Shown here piece after piece: positions 31,383-41,370 of a stretch of DNA of 64,000 nucleotides; the first letter of the stretch is position 1, and each line of letters starts with the position of its first letter. Position numbers and translations under genes: made by a program. The notes beneath the pieces were generated by a model. It saw nothing but the letters and a program-made list of their open reading frames with translations. It was not told the origin of the DNA and did no database searches. Origin of the DNA: Klebsiella sp. BIGb0407 (GTDB taxonomy: Bacteria; Pseudomonadota; Gammaproteobacteria; Enterobacterales; Enterobacteriaceae); assembly GCF_024807845.1 (NCBI RefSeq), contig NZ_JANUEQ010000001.1:186001-250000 (forward strand), written 5' to 3'.

Positions 31383-32309
31383 TTAAACCGAAGGCATAGA
31401 TTTACGAATTGAAGAAATAAGCGTTTGTGCACCTGGCGACAACACTGTGTCGACGCGAGTCAAAATACCAATCGGTTCTGCTGAACATTGTGAGGTAATG
31501 GGTAGAGCCGTCAGTACTCCCTGGCGTAAGTCATCTTTTACCGCTCCAGAAGGAACAAACCAGACGTAGTTAAAATCCACAGTCAACTGATGTGAAAGTG
31601 ATGCTGAAAGCGTTTCAATACAATTCGCAGGAAGTTTACAGCCTTGGCTGGCCAGCAATGTTTCTGCATTTTGGCGTGGCACCGTGCCTTGGGGCAAAAC
31701 GATAACCGGCCACTCCATCACCCGACTTAGCGTAATATTTTCATTTAATAAAGGATGATTCGGACGTACCACCAGTTTTAACGATTCGAGAAATAATAAT
31801 TCGTAGTTAAGCCCGACCATCAGCTCCGGGTCAGTCATTCGTCCAATACCGATATCGAGTTCACCTGACTTGAGTCCGGACAAAATCATGGTGTTGTTCA
31901 TGCTCGCGACCTGAAGGGTGACGTGGCTTTGCTGTTTGTGAAAAGGACCAATCACCGCGGGTAAAATCCCCAGAGCGGCAGTGGGTAAGGCACCTATGCG
32001 GATCACTTCTGCAGGCTGGGATATTTTTTGGTTGAATGAAAGCCCTGCGTGATTGAGCGCATCAAGAATTTTCACCGCATGAATAAGAAACTGTTCGCCA
32101 GTCAGTGTCAGATGAGCACCCAAACGTCCACGATCGAATAAACGTGTACCTGTCAGTTGTTCCAGTTCATTTAATGTCTTGGAAAGTGCTGGCTGGCTAA
32201 GGTTAAGAGTTTCAGCCGCACGCCCCAAAGTTCCTTGCTGTGCGACGGCTACGAAAGTGTGTAAATGGCGCAAGCGAATGCGCTGACTGAAGAGACCATT
32301 TTTTTCCAT
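31383..32309 (-). CDS. ydcI: LysR-family regulator YdcI
   Basis: 308 residues from ATG at 32309 (MEKNGLFSQRIRLRHLHTFV), which matches the E. coli YdcI start; a reading from 32357 adds 16 unsupported residues. The N-terminal winged HTH (GTLGRAAETLNLSQPALSKT) leads to a PcaQ-like co-inducer domain. It is divergent from ydcJ, as in E. coli, so it may control it. In E. coli and Salmonella YdcI has been linked to acid stress and metabolic control. Confidence 0.92.
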   Translation of the reverse strand: MEKNGLFSQRIRLRHLHTFVAVAQQGTLGRAAETLNLSQPALSKTLNELEQLTGTRLFDRGRLGAHLTLTGEQFLIHAVKILDALNHAGLSFNQKISQPAEVIRIGALPTAALGILPAVIGPFHKQQSHVTLQVASMNNTMILSGLKSGELDIGIGRMTDPELMVGLNYELLFLESLKLVVRPNHPLLNENITLSRVMEWPVIVLPQGTVPRQNAETLLASQGCKLPANCIETLSASLSHQLTVDFNYVWFVPSGAVKDDLRQGVLTALPITSQCSAEPIGILTRVDTVLSPGAQTLISSIRKSMPSV

Positions 32310-32730
32310 ACTGAATGTTAAAAAAGGCCCCTCCAGCTGACAAGATAAGTTGTTCAAATTTGATAACTTGATAGCAAAATAAAATCAACATCTCTCGATA
32401 AGTCACAACATTTAAATCGTAAACGCGGCAAAATCCAGTCATAACGGGTTTGAGCTTCGGTATTTTTTACTTACTGAGGTCAAAAACCGGTTTACCCGAA
32501 ATATCGCCGCTCGCTTAAGTGAAACTGCTTAGCTATCGTTTTTTAGCCGGGAGAGTTTCGGCTTCGCCAGGGTTAGGTTAAAGTGAGTAACAATAACTAA
32601 ACGAAATAAAATAGCTAAAAAACATTCCATTTAGTTATGTTTCGGGACAGATCACAAAATGAATATTCTTCCTGACTAAACGCGCGCCAGACTCTACGCT
32701 TTCAGCAGTATCCACTGGAGAAAACAGCTT
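32310..32730. promoter_or_regulatory. Divergent ydcI-ydcJ promoter region
   Basis: 421 bases with no gene. AT-rich near ydcI. I see no unambiguous LysR T-N11-A box that stands out from background. A weak ribosome site (GGAG) precedes ydcJ. Confidence 0.4.
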
Positions 32731-34074
32731 ATGCCGAACACTATCTCAGCCGATGAAATCAGAGAAAGATTTTCACAGGCGATGTCAGGGATGTACCAGA
32801 GTGAGGTTCCACAGTATGGCGAGTTATTAGAGCTGGTGGCTGATGTGAATCTGGCGGTGCTTGAGAGTCATCCTGACCTTTATCAGCAATTGGAAAATGC
32901 CGATGAACTTGCCAGACTTAATGTTGAACGCCACGGTGCTATTCGGGTAGGCAAAGCGGAGGAACTGACAACACTGAAACGTATTTTTCAGATAATGGGC
33001 ATGTATCCCGTTGGCTATTACGATTTATCTCAGGCGGGAGTGCCCGTGCACTCAACGGCATTCAGGCCTGTTGATGATTGTGCTCTGGCGCGTAATCCGT
33101 TTCGTGTTTTTACCTCGCTGTTACGTCTGGAATTAATCGAAAATCAGACATTGCGTGATCAGGCGGCCAGTATCCTGGCTCAGCGTGATATTTTCACCCC
33201 CCGGTGTCGGGAGTTACTCGATATTTATGACCAGCAGGGGAGTTTTACCGCGCAACAGGTTAATGAGTTTATTCCCGAGGCACTGGAAACCTTTCGCTGG
33301 CATCAGCAGGCGACGGTGGATATCCGGACTTATCAGGATCTACACCATGAACATCGCCTGATTGCTGATGTGGTCTGTTTCCGTGGTTGTCATATTAATC
33401 ATCTGACCCCCCGCACTCTGGATATCGACAGAGTTCAGTCCTTGATGACGGAGTATGGTATGACACCGAAGGCAATAATCGAAGGTCCTCCTCGTCGTGA
33501 GATCCCGATTTTACTGCGTCAGACCAGTTTTAAAGCTCTGGAAGAGCCAGTTCTGTTCACTGATCATCAGCAAAGTAAGCATACAGCGCGTTTCGGCGAA
33601 GTAGAGCAGCGTGGGATTGCGCTAACGCCGAAAGGGCGGGCTCTTTATGATGCTTTATTACTGGAAGCGGGCCAGGGAGTTGATAATTTTCATCATCAGC
33701 AACATCTTTGCCAGATATTTAGCCGCTTTCCAGACAGCGATATACCGTTACGGGAGCAGGAACTGGCCTATTTCAGATATCGTTTAACCCCTGTCGGTGA
33801 AAGCCATCGTCAGGAAATTACTCCGGCAGACGATATACAGCTACTGATTGAGCGAGGCTGGTTACTGGCACATCCGATTATTTATGAGGATTTTCTACCT
33901 GTCAGCGCAGCAGGTATTTTTCAGTCCAATCTGGGTGGCGAAGAGACGCACCGCCAGCATGGTGAAGGGAGTCGTGGTGTTTTTGAGCAGGCCTTGGGGA
34001 CATCCGTCATTGATGAGTTCTCGCTCTATCAACAGGCACAGGAGAGAAGCAAGCGTCGCTGTGGTCTGTTGTAG
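32731..34074 (+). CDS. ydcJ: DUF1338 protein YdcJ, 2-oxoadipate dioxygenase/decarboxylase (HglS) family
   Basis: 447 residues, the E. coli YdcJ length. The family's metal ligands are visible: His in VERHGAIRVG (~68), His in GCHINHLTPRTLD and Glu in RFGEVEQRGIAL. In Pseudomonas the homologue HglS converts 2-oxoadipate to D-2-hydroxyglutarate in lysine breakdown. The same activity is inferred here from family and residues. It is divergent from ydcI and upstream of opgD in the E. coli order. Confidence 0.93.
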   Translation: MPNTISADEIRERFSQAMSGMYQSEVPQYGELLELVADVNLAVLESHPDLYQQLENADELARLNVERHGAIRVGKAEELTTLKRIFQIMGMYPVGYYDLSQAGVPVHSTAFRPVDDCALARNPFRVFTSLLRLELIENQTLRDQAASILAQRDIFTPRCRELLDIYDQQGSFTAQQVNEFIPEALETFRWHQQATVDIRTYQDLHHEHRLIADVVCFRGCHINHLTPRTLDIDRVQSLMTEYGMTPKAIIEGPPRREIPILLRQTSFKALEEPVLFTDHQQSKHTARFGEVEQRGIALTPKGRALYDALLLEAGQGVDNFHHQQHLCQIFSRFPDSDIPLREQELAYFRYRLTPVGESHRQEITPADDIQLLIERGWLLAHPIIYEDFLPVSAAGIFQSNLGGEETHRQHGEGSRGVFEQALGTSVIDEFSLYQQAQERSKRRCGLL

Positions 34075-34227
34075 CCTTATCTTGAGGATAGGGGAACGGC
34101 ATTGTCTTTTATGAGAAAAGTCGGGTTAATTTTCTCTAGAGTGTTCGGCGGAAACAAGGCAAAATCTTGTTAACGCGTTGTTCTATCAGGACAGCATATA
34201 TCGACAGATGAGGACAAGTTCCCTGGC

Positions 34228-35883
34228 ATGAATCGTAGACGTTTTCTCAAAGCCTCCATGGCACTTGCTGCTGCTTGTGGCACACCCGCACTGGCCACCT
34301 TTTTTTCTAAAGCGGCTTTTGCCAGTGGCGTAGATATTGCCGATGGGCAGTCGAACAAATTTGATTTCAAAGTCCTGCAAAGCATGGCGCATGATTTGTC
34401 GACCCAACCCTGGAGCGGGACGCCTCGTCCACTGCCGGATACCCTGGCGAAAATGACGCCGCAGGCGTACAACAGCATTCAGTATGACGCTGAACACTCC
34501 CTGTGGAACAACAAGAATGACCGTCAGCTTGATGTTCAGTTCTTCCATTCTGGTATGGGTTTCCGTCGTCGTATCCGTATGTTCTCCGTCGACCCTGACT
34601 CGCATCTGGCGCGTGAAGTGCATTTCCGTCCGGAACTGTTTAACTACAATGATGCCGGGATTGATACTAAACAACTTGAAGGGCAGTCCGATCTCGGATT
34701 TGCCGGTTTCAGAGCGTTCAAAGCCCCTGAACTGGCTCGTCGCGATATCGTCTCATTCCTCGGTGCCAGTTATTTTCGTGCAGTTGATGATACTTATCAG
34801 TACGGACTTTCTGCGCGCGGTCTGGCCGTTGACACTTACGCGGGTACCCCTGAAGAGTTCCCGGACTTTACGGCCTTCTGGTTTGAAACTCCGAAACCTT
34901 CAGATACTACCTTCGTTGTCTACGCTCTGCTCGACAGCCCAAGCGTGACGGGCGCTTATAAATTTATAATTCACTGTGAACAGAAACAGGTCGTGATGGA
35001 TGTCGACAGTCATCTGTATCTGCGCAAGGATGTAAAACAACTCGGTATTGCACCGATTACCAGCATGTTTGCCTGTGGCACCAATGAACGTCGGATGTGC
35101 GATACCATCCATCCACAAATTCATGACTCCGATCGCCTGGCAATGTGGCGTGGTAACGGTGAATGGGTCACCAGGCCGCTCAATAACCCGCAAAAATTGC
35201 AGTTCAATGCCTTTGTGGATAATAACCCGAGAGGCTTTGGTCTGCTGCAACTTGATCGTGATTTTAACAGCTATCAGGATGTTATTGGCTGGTATAATAA
35301 ACGCCCAAGTCTGTGGGTTGAGCCGCGTAACAAGTGGGGCAAAGGCAGTATCGGATTGATGGAGATCCCAACTACTGGCGAGACGCTGGATAATATTGTT
35401 TGCTTCTGGCAGCCAGAAAAACCGGCCAAAGCGGGTGATGAGTTTGATTTTAAATATCGCCTCTACTGGAGTGCACTCCCGCCGGTCGAAAGTTCACTGG
35501 CTCGCGTCCTTGCGACCCGTACCGGTATGGGTGGTTTCCCGGAAGGCTGGGCACCGGGTGAGTTCTATCCGGAGAAGTGGGCGCGCCGTATCGCTGTCGA
35601 TTTTGTCGGTGGTAATCTGAAAGAGGCTGCAGCGAAAGGTATCGAACCGGTCATTAATTTATCGAATGGTGAAGCGAAACAAATCGAAATTTTGTATGTC
35701 GAACCTTTTGATGGTTATCGTATTCTGTTTGACTGGTATCCGACCAATGACTCAACCGATCCGGTGGAGATGCGTATGTTCTTACGCACCAAAGATGAAA
35801 CATTAAGTGAAACCTGGTTATACCAGTATTTCCCGCCACCGCCGGAAAAACGTCAGCACCATGATGATCGTATAATGTATTAA
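34228..35883 (+). CDS. opgD: Osmoregulated periplasmic glucan biosynthesis protein OpgD
   Basis: 551 residues. A Tat signal with the twin-arginine NRRRFLKAS motif and AFA-type cleavage (~32) precedes the two-domain OpgG/OpgD body (e.g. [33 protein letters not shown]). It shapes linear glucan backbones of periplasmic glucans; the paralogue OpgG uses the Sec route. A terminator follows. Confidence 0.96.
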   Translation: MNRRRFLKASMALAAACGTPALATFFSKAAFASGVDIADGQSNKFDFKVLQSMAHDLSTQPWSGTPRPLPDTLAKMTPQAYNSIQYDAEHSLWNNKNDRQLDVQFFHSGMGFRRRIRMFSVDPDSHLAREVHFRPELFNYNDAGIDTKQLEGQSDLGFAGFRAFKAPELARRDIVSFLGASYFRAVDDTYQYGLSARGLAVDTYAGTPEEFPDFTAFWFETPKPSDTTFVVYALLDSPSVTGAYKFIIHCEQKQVVMDVDSHLYLRKDVKQLGIAPITSMFACGTNERRMCDTIHPQIHDSDRLAMWRGNGEWVTRPLNNPQKLQFNAFVDNNPRGFGLLQLDRDFNSYQDVIGWYNKRPSLWVEPRNKWGKGSIGLMEIPTTGETLDNIVCFWQPEKPAKAGDEFDFKYRLYWSALPPVESSLARVLATRTGMGGFPEGWAPGEFYPEKWARRIAVDFVGGNLKEAAAKGIEPVINLSNGEAKQIEILYVEPFDGYRILFDWYPTNDSTDPVEMRMFLRTKDETLSETWLYQYFPPPPEKRQHHDDRIMY

Positions 35884-35890
35884 TCTGTAC

Positions 35891-35917
35891 GCCCCATGCC
35901 TGAAAGCATGGGGTTAT
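35891..35917 (+). terminator. Intrinsic terminator after opgD
   Basis: Stem CCCCATGC with GCATGGGG around CTGAAA, followed by TTATTT. It lies ten bases after the opgD stop. Confidence 0.65.
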
Positions 35918-35974
35918 TTGGATATAACAACGTCTTACTCACATCAACACTATAATTATTAAAAGCATATAAAA

Positions 35975-36553
35975 ATGACAACAACCAGAAATGAATCATC
36001 TCTCACTCAAAACCAGTGGCCTGATGAAATAATCGAGGTTAATGGCGATATTTATCTGCACTCGGTGAACGAGAATTTTAGTGAACCCCTGTTTACGCTG
36101 GTGATGCGTAATCAAGCCTGGCTACAAACCGCGATGGACTGGCCTCGGTACGTTCGAACAGCGGAAGATACACGTAAAACGCTGATGACGAACTATTTGT
36201 TGCACCATCGTCATTACACCAAAATGTATCTGATTTTTTATCGTCAAAAGATGGTCGGGGTATTTTCTTTTAATCTTATTGAACCGACCAACAAAACCGC
36301 TTATATCGGTTACTGGCTTGACGAGCAGGTACAAGGTAACGGCATTATTTCTGCAACCATCGAAAAAGTTATTGCAAAGTTTGTTAACGAAGGCCGGGTG
36401 CGTCGTTTTGTTATTAAGTCTATTGTCACTAATCGAGCCAGCAACCAGGTGGCTTTGCGTAATGGTTTTACTCTTGAAGGCTGCCTGAAACAGGCGGAAT
36501 TCCTTAATGGTCAGTATCATGACCAGAATATTTATGGGCGTGTCGAGTCCTGA
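35975..36553 (+). CDS. rimL: Ribosomal-protein-serine acetyltransferase RimL-like
   Basis: 192 residues, a GNAT fold. The acetyl-CoA loop region GYWLDEQVQGNGIISATIEK and the C-terminal RRFVIKSIVTNRASNQVALRNGFTLEGCLKQAEFLNG closely follow E. coli RimL, which acetylates the N-terminus of ribosomal protein L12 to give L7. The N-terminus is ~13 residues longer than E. coli, with no obvious ribosome site at ATG 35975. The stop overlaps the start of the next gene by one base (TGATG). E. coli ydcH, normally between opgD and rimL, is absent. Confidence 0.9.
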   Translation: MTTTRNESSLTQNQWPDEIIEVNGDIYLHSVNENFSEPLFTLVMRNQAWLQTAMDWPRYVRTAEDTRKTLMTNYLLHHRHYTKMYLIFYRQKMVGVFSFNLIEPTNKTAYIGYWLDEQVQGNGIISATIEKVIAKFVNEGRVRRFVIKSIVTNRASNQVALRNGFTLEGCLKQAEFLNGQYHDQNIYGRVES

Positions 36554-37176
36554 TGGTCAAAGAGACAGACGCCCCCTCTGCAGAGGCTATTATCAGCCTC
36601 TATGAGGCACAGACTGAACTCTGGGCCAAAGTACGCCCTGCGCATATCACGCTGGAGAAAGTCTGGCTTGATGCCTTGATAGCGAATATTGCTCCGGGGA
36701 GTCGTATTCTTGATATCGGCTGTGGAAATGGTGTTCCGGTTGCTGAATACTTTATTCAACGGGAATTCCAGCTGACCGGGCTTGATTCATCCCCGAGTAT
36801 GATAGCCCGGTGTCAAAGACGTTTTCCGGATAACCAATGGCATTGCGCTGATATGCGATTCCTCGCGCTCGGGCAGCAGTTTGCGGCCCTTGTTGCCTGG
36901 GATAGTTTTTTTCATCTGACGCGTGCTGCTCAGCGTCAGATGTTTCCCCGCTTTGCTGCACATGCTATTCCCGGGGCTTATTTGCTGTTTAATACCGGGC
37001 CCGGGAATGGCGAGGCCATTGGCCGTTTTGCGGAACAGGATCTCTATCATGCCAGCCTGGCAGCAGATGAGTATCGTTATTTATTACAACAGTCAGGTTT
37101 TGAAGTGATCCGTCATGTCGTCGAAGATACAGAGTCTGGAGGGCGTACGGTCTGGCTTGCACGTAAGAAAATATAA
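36553..37176 (+). CDS. Class I SAM-dependent methyltransferase
   Basis: 207 residues. Motif I is clear (GSRILDIGCGNGVPVAEYF, ~49-67), with the acidic ribose loop TGLDSSPSMI and motif II/III region HCADMRFLALGQQFAALVAWDSFFHL. The substrate is unknown. It overlaps rimL by one base, so the two are translationally coupled. In E. coli this interval holds other genes, including the methyltransferase tehB, but the motifs here do not show it to be TehB. Confidence 0.85.
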   Translation: MVKETDAPSAEAIISLYEAQTELWAKVRPAHITLEKVWLDALIANIAPGSRILDIGCGNGVPVAEYFIQREFQLTGLDSSPSMIARCQRRFPDNQWHCADMRFLALGQQFAALVAWDSFFHLTRAAQRQMFPRFAAHAIPGAYLLFNTGPGNGEAIGRFAEQDLYHASLAADEYRYLLQQSGFEVIRHVVEDTESGGRTVWLARKKI

Positions 37177-37548
37177 TCTTTATTATACATATAATAAAGA
37201 TGTGCGAATTCAGTTTATATATCATACACATCGTTAAATAATTTATTTTAAGCGGCCGATTTTTTAATTGTTTTGTGATGTGAGTCCTGGTTTTTAATTT
37301 CGAATGCTATTAGTCTCAGCAATAGTTAAAACTCTATGTCTGTAGTGTCTTCATTGGTTAATTTTATTTCCTGCATGTCATTCTATTTATATTAAAAGTT
37401 TAATTTCTCTTTAATATAGTCGCTGGTGTTCATTGCTTTAGCAAAATAGCCCTTAGCTTCAGTTATACTTCTAATTATTGAATGTGAGGTTATCAATGAT
37501 GATTATATTCACTATTATTCTTTTGATGATTAACAGTAGAGGTGCATT
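37177..37548. other. AT-rich intergenic region
   Basis: 372 bases, very AT-rich, no supportable gene. It contains the upstream region of the following small orphan gene; an AGAGGTGC ribosome site stands before its ATG. Confidence 0.4.
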
Positions 37549-37941
37549 ATGACAGTTATAGTTAACAGTATCATTCAAACAAATATTCCAGTCGCACAGG
37601 TAAATAAGTCTGTAAAAATAAGTTTTGATTTTAATACTAACGGTGGGTCTGAGAAAAAAGGGGCGAGGATTGAGGTCAGAGTTATTTCTGATAGTATTAT
37701 TACAGGCATGTATGCTCCAATGGGTTCTGAATTTGAAACCTCGGCGGATAGAACAATAGCCACCGTTACCAGTGTTGCAGATAAGAGCAATGGCTGGGGG
37801 GTAAACAGGCATATTACCCTACAGTTTGATGTGTTACCTGCTGGTGACGGAGATTATATTGTTGGGACACTATACTACTATAATACGGATAATGTTCTTG
37901 ACAAAGGGATTCCTTTATTAGTGAGATTAGCAGAAGAGTAA
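37549..37941 (+). CDS. Orphan protein of unknown function
   Basis: 130 residues, no signal peptide and no membrane segment. Predicted mostly beta: alternating hydrophobic strands (VKISFDFNT, ARIEVRVISDSIITG, RTIATVTSV, RHITLQFDVLP, DYIVGTLYYY), suggesting a small beta-sandwich. No family recognised and no catalytic motif seen. The AT-rich body and flanks differ from neighbouring core genes and suggest acquisition. It is supported by an AGAGG ribosome site and by length. Confidence 0.6.
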   Translation: MTVIVNSIIQTNIPVAQVNKSVKISFDFNTNGGSEKKGARIEVRVISDSIITGMYAPMGSEFETSADRTIATVTSVADKSNGWGVNRHITLQFDVLPAGDGDYIVGTLYYYNTDNVLDKGIPLLVRLAEE

Positions 37942-38193
37942 TGACCATGCTGTACGCCAGTGATTAATTGAATGTTATATTAACCTGAGTGTGATGGAAA
38001 CTGTTCACTTTTAATTATATTAAATCCGCAACGGATAGATAATAAATCCTGTGGAGTTTAATTAAAATAAACAATCCTTGGTTTGTGACGCGCCGGTTAT
38101 TTATATCGGCGCATGCCTGATAAGTAAAATACGGTGAAGTCTTATTATTCTGAACAGCATCCCAGTCGTTGCGCTCTTTATTAAATAAGATAT

Positions 38194-39093
38194 TTATGCG
38201 ATTTTTTTGCGCCCAAAGGGCAAACGTACAGGGCCGGCAAACATCACCAGATTTCCCGCAAGGATCATTACAAGACCGACCACCGCGTTAATATGCCAGA
38301 CATAGCCTTCGTACATCGTCGACAGGCTTAAGGCTACCAGTGGAAATAACAGCGTGCTGTAGGCGGCTTTACTGGCTCCCAGCCGTGCAACCAGTGAGAA
38401 ATAGACCCCAAAGGCAATCACCGAGCCAAAAATAGCCAGATAGAACAGGGCACCCAGATAACGCAGGGTTAACTCCGGCATAAATGAATCGCCTCGTATT
38501 AGCGCCAGAACCCCCATAATCACTGTACCGTAGAGCATGGCATAACTGTTGGTTGACAGCATATCCAGACCGCGCTGTTGATGGCGAACACTGATCATAT
38601 TGCCAAGGGAAAAGCCGAAAGTCCCTAACAGACTCAGTCCTATACCATAAAACAGGGAAGCGGAAACCGTACTGCCGACCAGTTCATGCCAGAACAGTGC
38701 GATAACACCCACCATACCTAGCAAGGCAGCCGGAAGAATACGTGAAGAAGGTTTCTTGCCAAAAAACAGAAAACTATTCAGGGTATTGAACAGCACAGCC
38801 ATCGAAAAAATAACCGATTCAAGCCCGGTATTGATAAAGGCTGACGCGTGATAAAAACAGAAGAAGTTAAAACCGAATACACAGGCACCTTGCATGATGC
38901 AAAACAGATGATCTTTCAGGGTAATATGACGTAATCGCCCCAGCAGACTAAGAATAATAAGCATCACTCCGGAGGCAATAGCAAAACGCCAGAAAATTGA
39001 CACTGGAACGGAAACTTGCCCCTGTTGCATACCAATTGCAATCCAGGTTGTTCCCCAAATCACAACGACCAGGCTGTAAAGAAAAGCATTCAT
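38194..39093 (-). CDS. EamA/DMT-family transporter
   Basis: 299 residues from ATG at 39093 (AGAGGT ribosome site); a start at 39156 adds 21 unlikely residues. Ten membrane helices in two EamA repeats, with the N-terminal VVIWGTTWIAIGMQ typical of the family, and a basic C-terminus (RLPFGRKK). Such proteins usually export amino acids or metabolites; the substrate is unknown. It is divergent from an AraC regulator that probably controls it. Confidence 0.88.
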   Translation of the reverse strand: MNAFLYSLVVVIWGTTWIAIGMQQGQVSVPVSIFWRFAIASGVMLIILSLLGRLRHITLKDHLFCIMQGACVFGFNFFCFYHASAFINTGLESVIFSMAVLFNTLNSFLFFGKKPSSRILPAALLGMVGVIALFWHELVGSTVSASLFYGIGLSLLGTFGFSLGNMISVRHQQRGLDMLSTNSYAMLYGTVIMGVLALIRGDSFMPELTLRYLGALFYLAIFGSVIAFGVYFSLVARLGASKAAYSTLLFPLVALSLSTMYEGYVWHINAVVGLVMILAGNLVMFAGPVRLPFGRKKIA

Positions 39094-39260
39094 TATTATT
39101 GTACCTCTAAGAATCAGGCTCTCAGTATGGATAACCTCAACTATCAGGACTTTCACCTGCTTGCGTTACTTGCTTATTCTTGCGCTTTTATTTGTAGAAG
39201 CTGGTTATCTGGTGAGCCATTCTTTACACTGACTGTGTGTTTTGATACCAGAAATCACTT

Positions 39261-40133
39261 ATGACATCGCCCTATTATATTTTTGAAAATCTGCTTAAAC
39301 ATAAAGCCCGGTTACTTGATAGCGTTCAGCCGGGTTCCGGTTTGCAGCTGGCGGCCTGGTCGAATGAAAACGATACGGTGACGCAGCGGGGCGATCATCA
39401 TACCCTCAGCCTTTATGTTAACGGGGGATATGAAACCTACCGGGAAACGACGAATGGCTGGCGAAATGGCGGCGGGCCTGACCGTTTTTGTCTGATGCCT
39501 GCAAACAGTGAATCAAAATGGAATATAGGCAGTAATTTTTCATTCGTGCATCTTTACTGTACCGATAAGCACTTGCGCGCCATTGCTGAGCAAATCTGGG
39601 ATCGCAGCCCGGCAGCAATACAGCTTGATGAAAAGACGTTTGCCAGTGACGAACGAATTACTCAGTTGTATCGCCACTTTTTACTCAATAATGACTGGCA
39701 ACAGCGTGCCAATCATCTGACGCTTAGCACCGCATCGATGCTGCTGTTAACACACCTCGTTCAGCATTACAGCACCGTTAACTGGCAGCTTCCGATCACC
39801 AAAGGTGGGTTATCTCCGGCAATACTACGTCGTACTCAGGACTACATTGAACACCATCTTGATGGCCCGTTAACCCTCGAGGAACTGGCGTTGCAGGCTG
39901 AATTGAGCGAGTTTCATTTTGCCAGGATGTTCAAACAGTCTACCCAACAAGCACCGCATCAGTATGTGATGCAGCGGCGGATGATAAAGGCGAAAACCTT
40001 GGTCTGCGGTACTTCTCAGACCTTGACTGAGATAGCCCTGGCCTGTGGTTTCAGTTCGGCGAGTCATTTTAGCAACCGTTTTAAAACGGTCTGGGGTGTG
40101 ACACCTTCCGGATTACGTACCACTCTTTCGTGA
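39261..40133 (+). CDS. AraC-family transcriptional regulator
   Basis: 290 residues. An N-terminal sensor domain (~1-175) and two C-terminal HTH motifs (LTLEELALQAELSEFHFARMF and LTEIALACGFSSASHFSNRF). It is divergent from the EamA exporter across ~170 bases and overlaps the end of the convergent ydcO by 21 bases. The effector is unknown; the layout suggests control of the exporter. Confidence 0.9.
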   Translation: MTSPYYIFENLLKHKARLLDSVQPGSGLQLAAWSNENDTVTQRGDHHTLSLYVNGGYETYRETTNGWRNGGGPDRFCLMPANSESKWNIGSNFSFVHLYCTDKHLRAIAEQIWDRSPAAIQLDEKTFASDERITQLYRHFLLNNDWQQRANHLTLSTASMLLLTHLVQHYSTVNWQLPITKGGLSPAILRRTQDYIEHHLDGPLTLEELALQAELSEFHFARMFKQSTQQAPHQYVMQRRMIKAKTLVCGTSQTLTEIALACGFSSASHFSNRFKTVWGVTPSGLRTTLS

Positions 40134-41279
40134 TAACAGGCAATAGCTTATTCCCCCCGCGACTAACCCCCAGAATGCTGCGCCGACGCCCAGTAGACTG
40201 ATGCCTGATGCAGTGACGAGAAAGGTAATAATGGCCGCATCTCGTTCATGAGCCTGGTTCAGAGCTTGAAACAGGCTGCCTGCAATAGTGCTCAACAGTG
40301 CCAGTCCTGCCAGTGTCTGAATAAACGCCAGCGGCAGGGCGGTCAAAAGACCGGAAATCGATCCGCCAAACACCCCCGCCAGCAGATAAAATCCCCCAGC
40401 CGCCGCCGCGGCAAGCCAGCGTTGCTGTTTATCCGGGTGGGCCTCCGGGCTCTGGCAAATCGCCGCGGTAATCGCAGCGATACAGACAGAAAATACCCCG
40501 AAGGGAGCCAAAATCAGGGCAATTAGCCCGGTGACCGTGATTAACGGTGAGACCGGAACTTTGTAACCGGAGGCCTGCAGCGTAGCAATGCCTGGGGCAT
40601 TCTGTGACGCCATGGTGACCAGAAAGAAGGGAATACCGATACCGAGTAGACTTGCCCAGTTAAACTCTGGAGCAGTCCAGGCGGGTAGCACAATACTCAC
40701 TGCGGTACTGTCGGATTTAAACTCACCGCCCAGCAAACATACCGCTAATCCTGCCAGCAGTGCCGCAACTACCGCATAACGGGGTGCAAATAATTTCAGT
40801 GCCAGCCAGCTTACCAGCATGCTAGCGGATAATAAAAAGTGACCCTGTAACGAAGTGAAGGTATCCAGTCCAAAACGTAGTAAGATCCCCGCCAGCATAG
40901 CGGCGGCAAGTGAATGTGGAATGATGCGCATCAGACGTGCAAACAGGCCGCTGGCACCACAAAGCAGTATAAGAAATGAGGAAAAAATAAAAATCCCCAC
41001 CGCCTGATTGATATTACTTCCTGCTAAACTGGTGGCCAGTAACGCCGCGCCAGGCGTTGACCATGCCGTAAGAATGGGTGCCCGATACCAGATTGTCAGA
41101 ATCAGGGTGCTGACACCCATGGCGATGCCCAGCATGGTGAGCCAGCCAGCAATTTGTTGCGGGGTAGCACCGGCTGCGGCACCGGCTTGCCAGATGATAG
41201 CCGCGCTGCTGGCATAGCCCACCAGTACCGCGATAAACCCTGCCAGCAAAGTGGGTAATGGAAGTGCTGCTATGCGCAT
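40113..41279 (-). CDS. ydcO: Benzoate/H+ symporter-family (BenE) membrane protein YdcO
   Basis: 388 residues from ATG at 41279 (CGGAG ribosome site). About twelve membrane helices, with BenE-family features such as GYASSAAIIWQAGAAAGATPQQI, the APILTAWSTPGAALLA pore motif and MASQNAPGIATLQASGY. E. coli YdcO has the same divergent arrangement with ydcN. The true substrate is unproven. Confidence 0.92.
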   Translation of the reverse strand: MRIAALPLPTLLAGFIAVLVGYASSAAIIWQAGAAAGATPQQIAGWLTMLGIAMGVSTLILTIWYRAPILTAWSTPGAALLATSLAGSNINQAVGIFIFSSFLILLCGASGLFARLMRIIPHSLAAAMLAGILLRFGLDTFTSLQGHFLLSASMLVSWLALKLFAPRYAVVAALLAGLAVCLLGGEFKSDSTAVSIVLPAWTAPEFNWASLLGIGIPFFLVTMASQNAPGIATLQASGYKVPVSPLITVTGLIALILAPFGVFSVCIAAITAAICQSPEAHPDKQQRWLAAAAAGGFYLLAGVFGGSISGLLTALPLAFIQTLAGLALLSTIAGSLFQALNQAHERDAAIITFLVTASGISLLGVGAAFWGLVAGGISYCLLSRKSGT

Positions 41280-41320
41280 AAAAACTCCGTGTGCGTTATA
41301 ACGTCCGAGGAACTCTAGCA

Positions 41321-41340
41321 TTGTGCGTTATAGCGCACAA
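41321..41340. promoter_or_regulatory. Palindromic operator between ydcO and ydcN
   Basis: TTGTGCGTTATAGCGCACAA is a palindrome with perfect 7-bp arms. A second partial copy (GTGCGTTATAACG) lies at about 41291-41303. The first stands just upstream of a TATACT -10 candidate for ydcN, so binding would affect both divergent genes. YdcN itself is the likely binder. Confidence 0.65.
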
Positions 41341-41370
41341 GCTGCTATACTGAATAAAAAGGAGACCATT

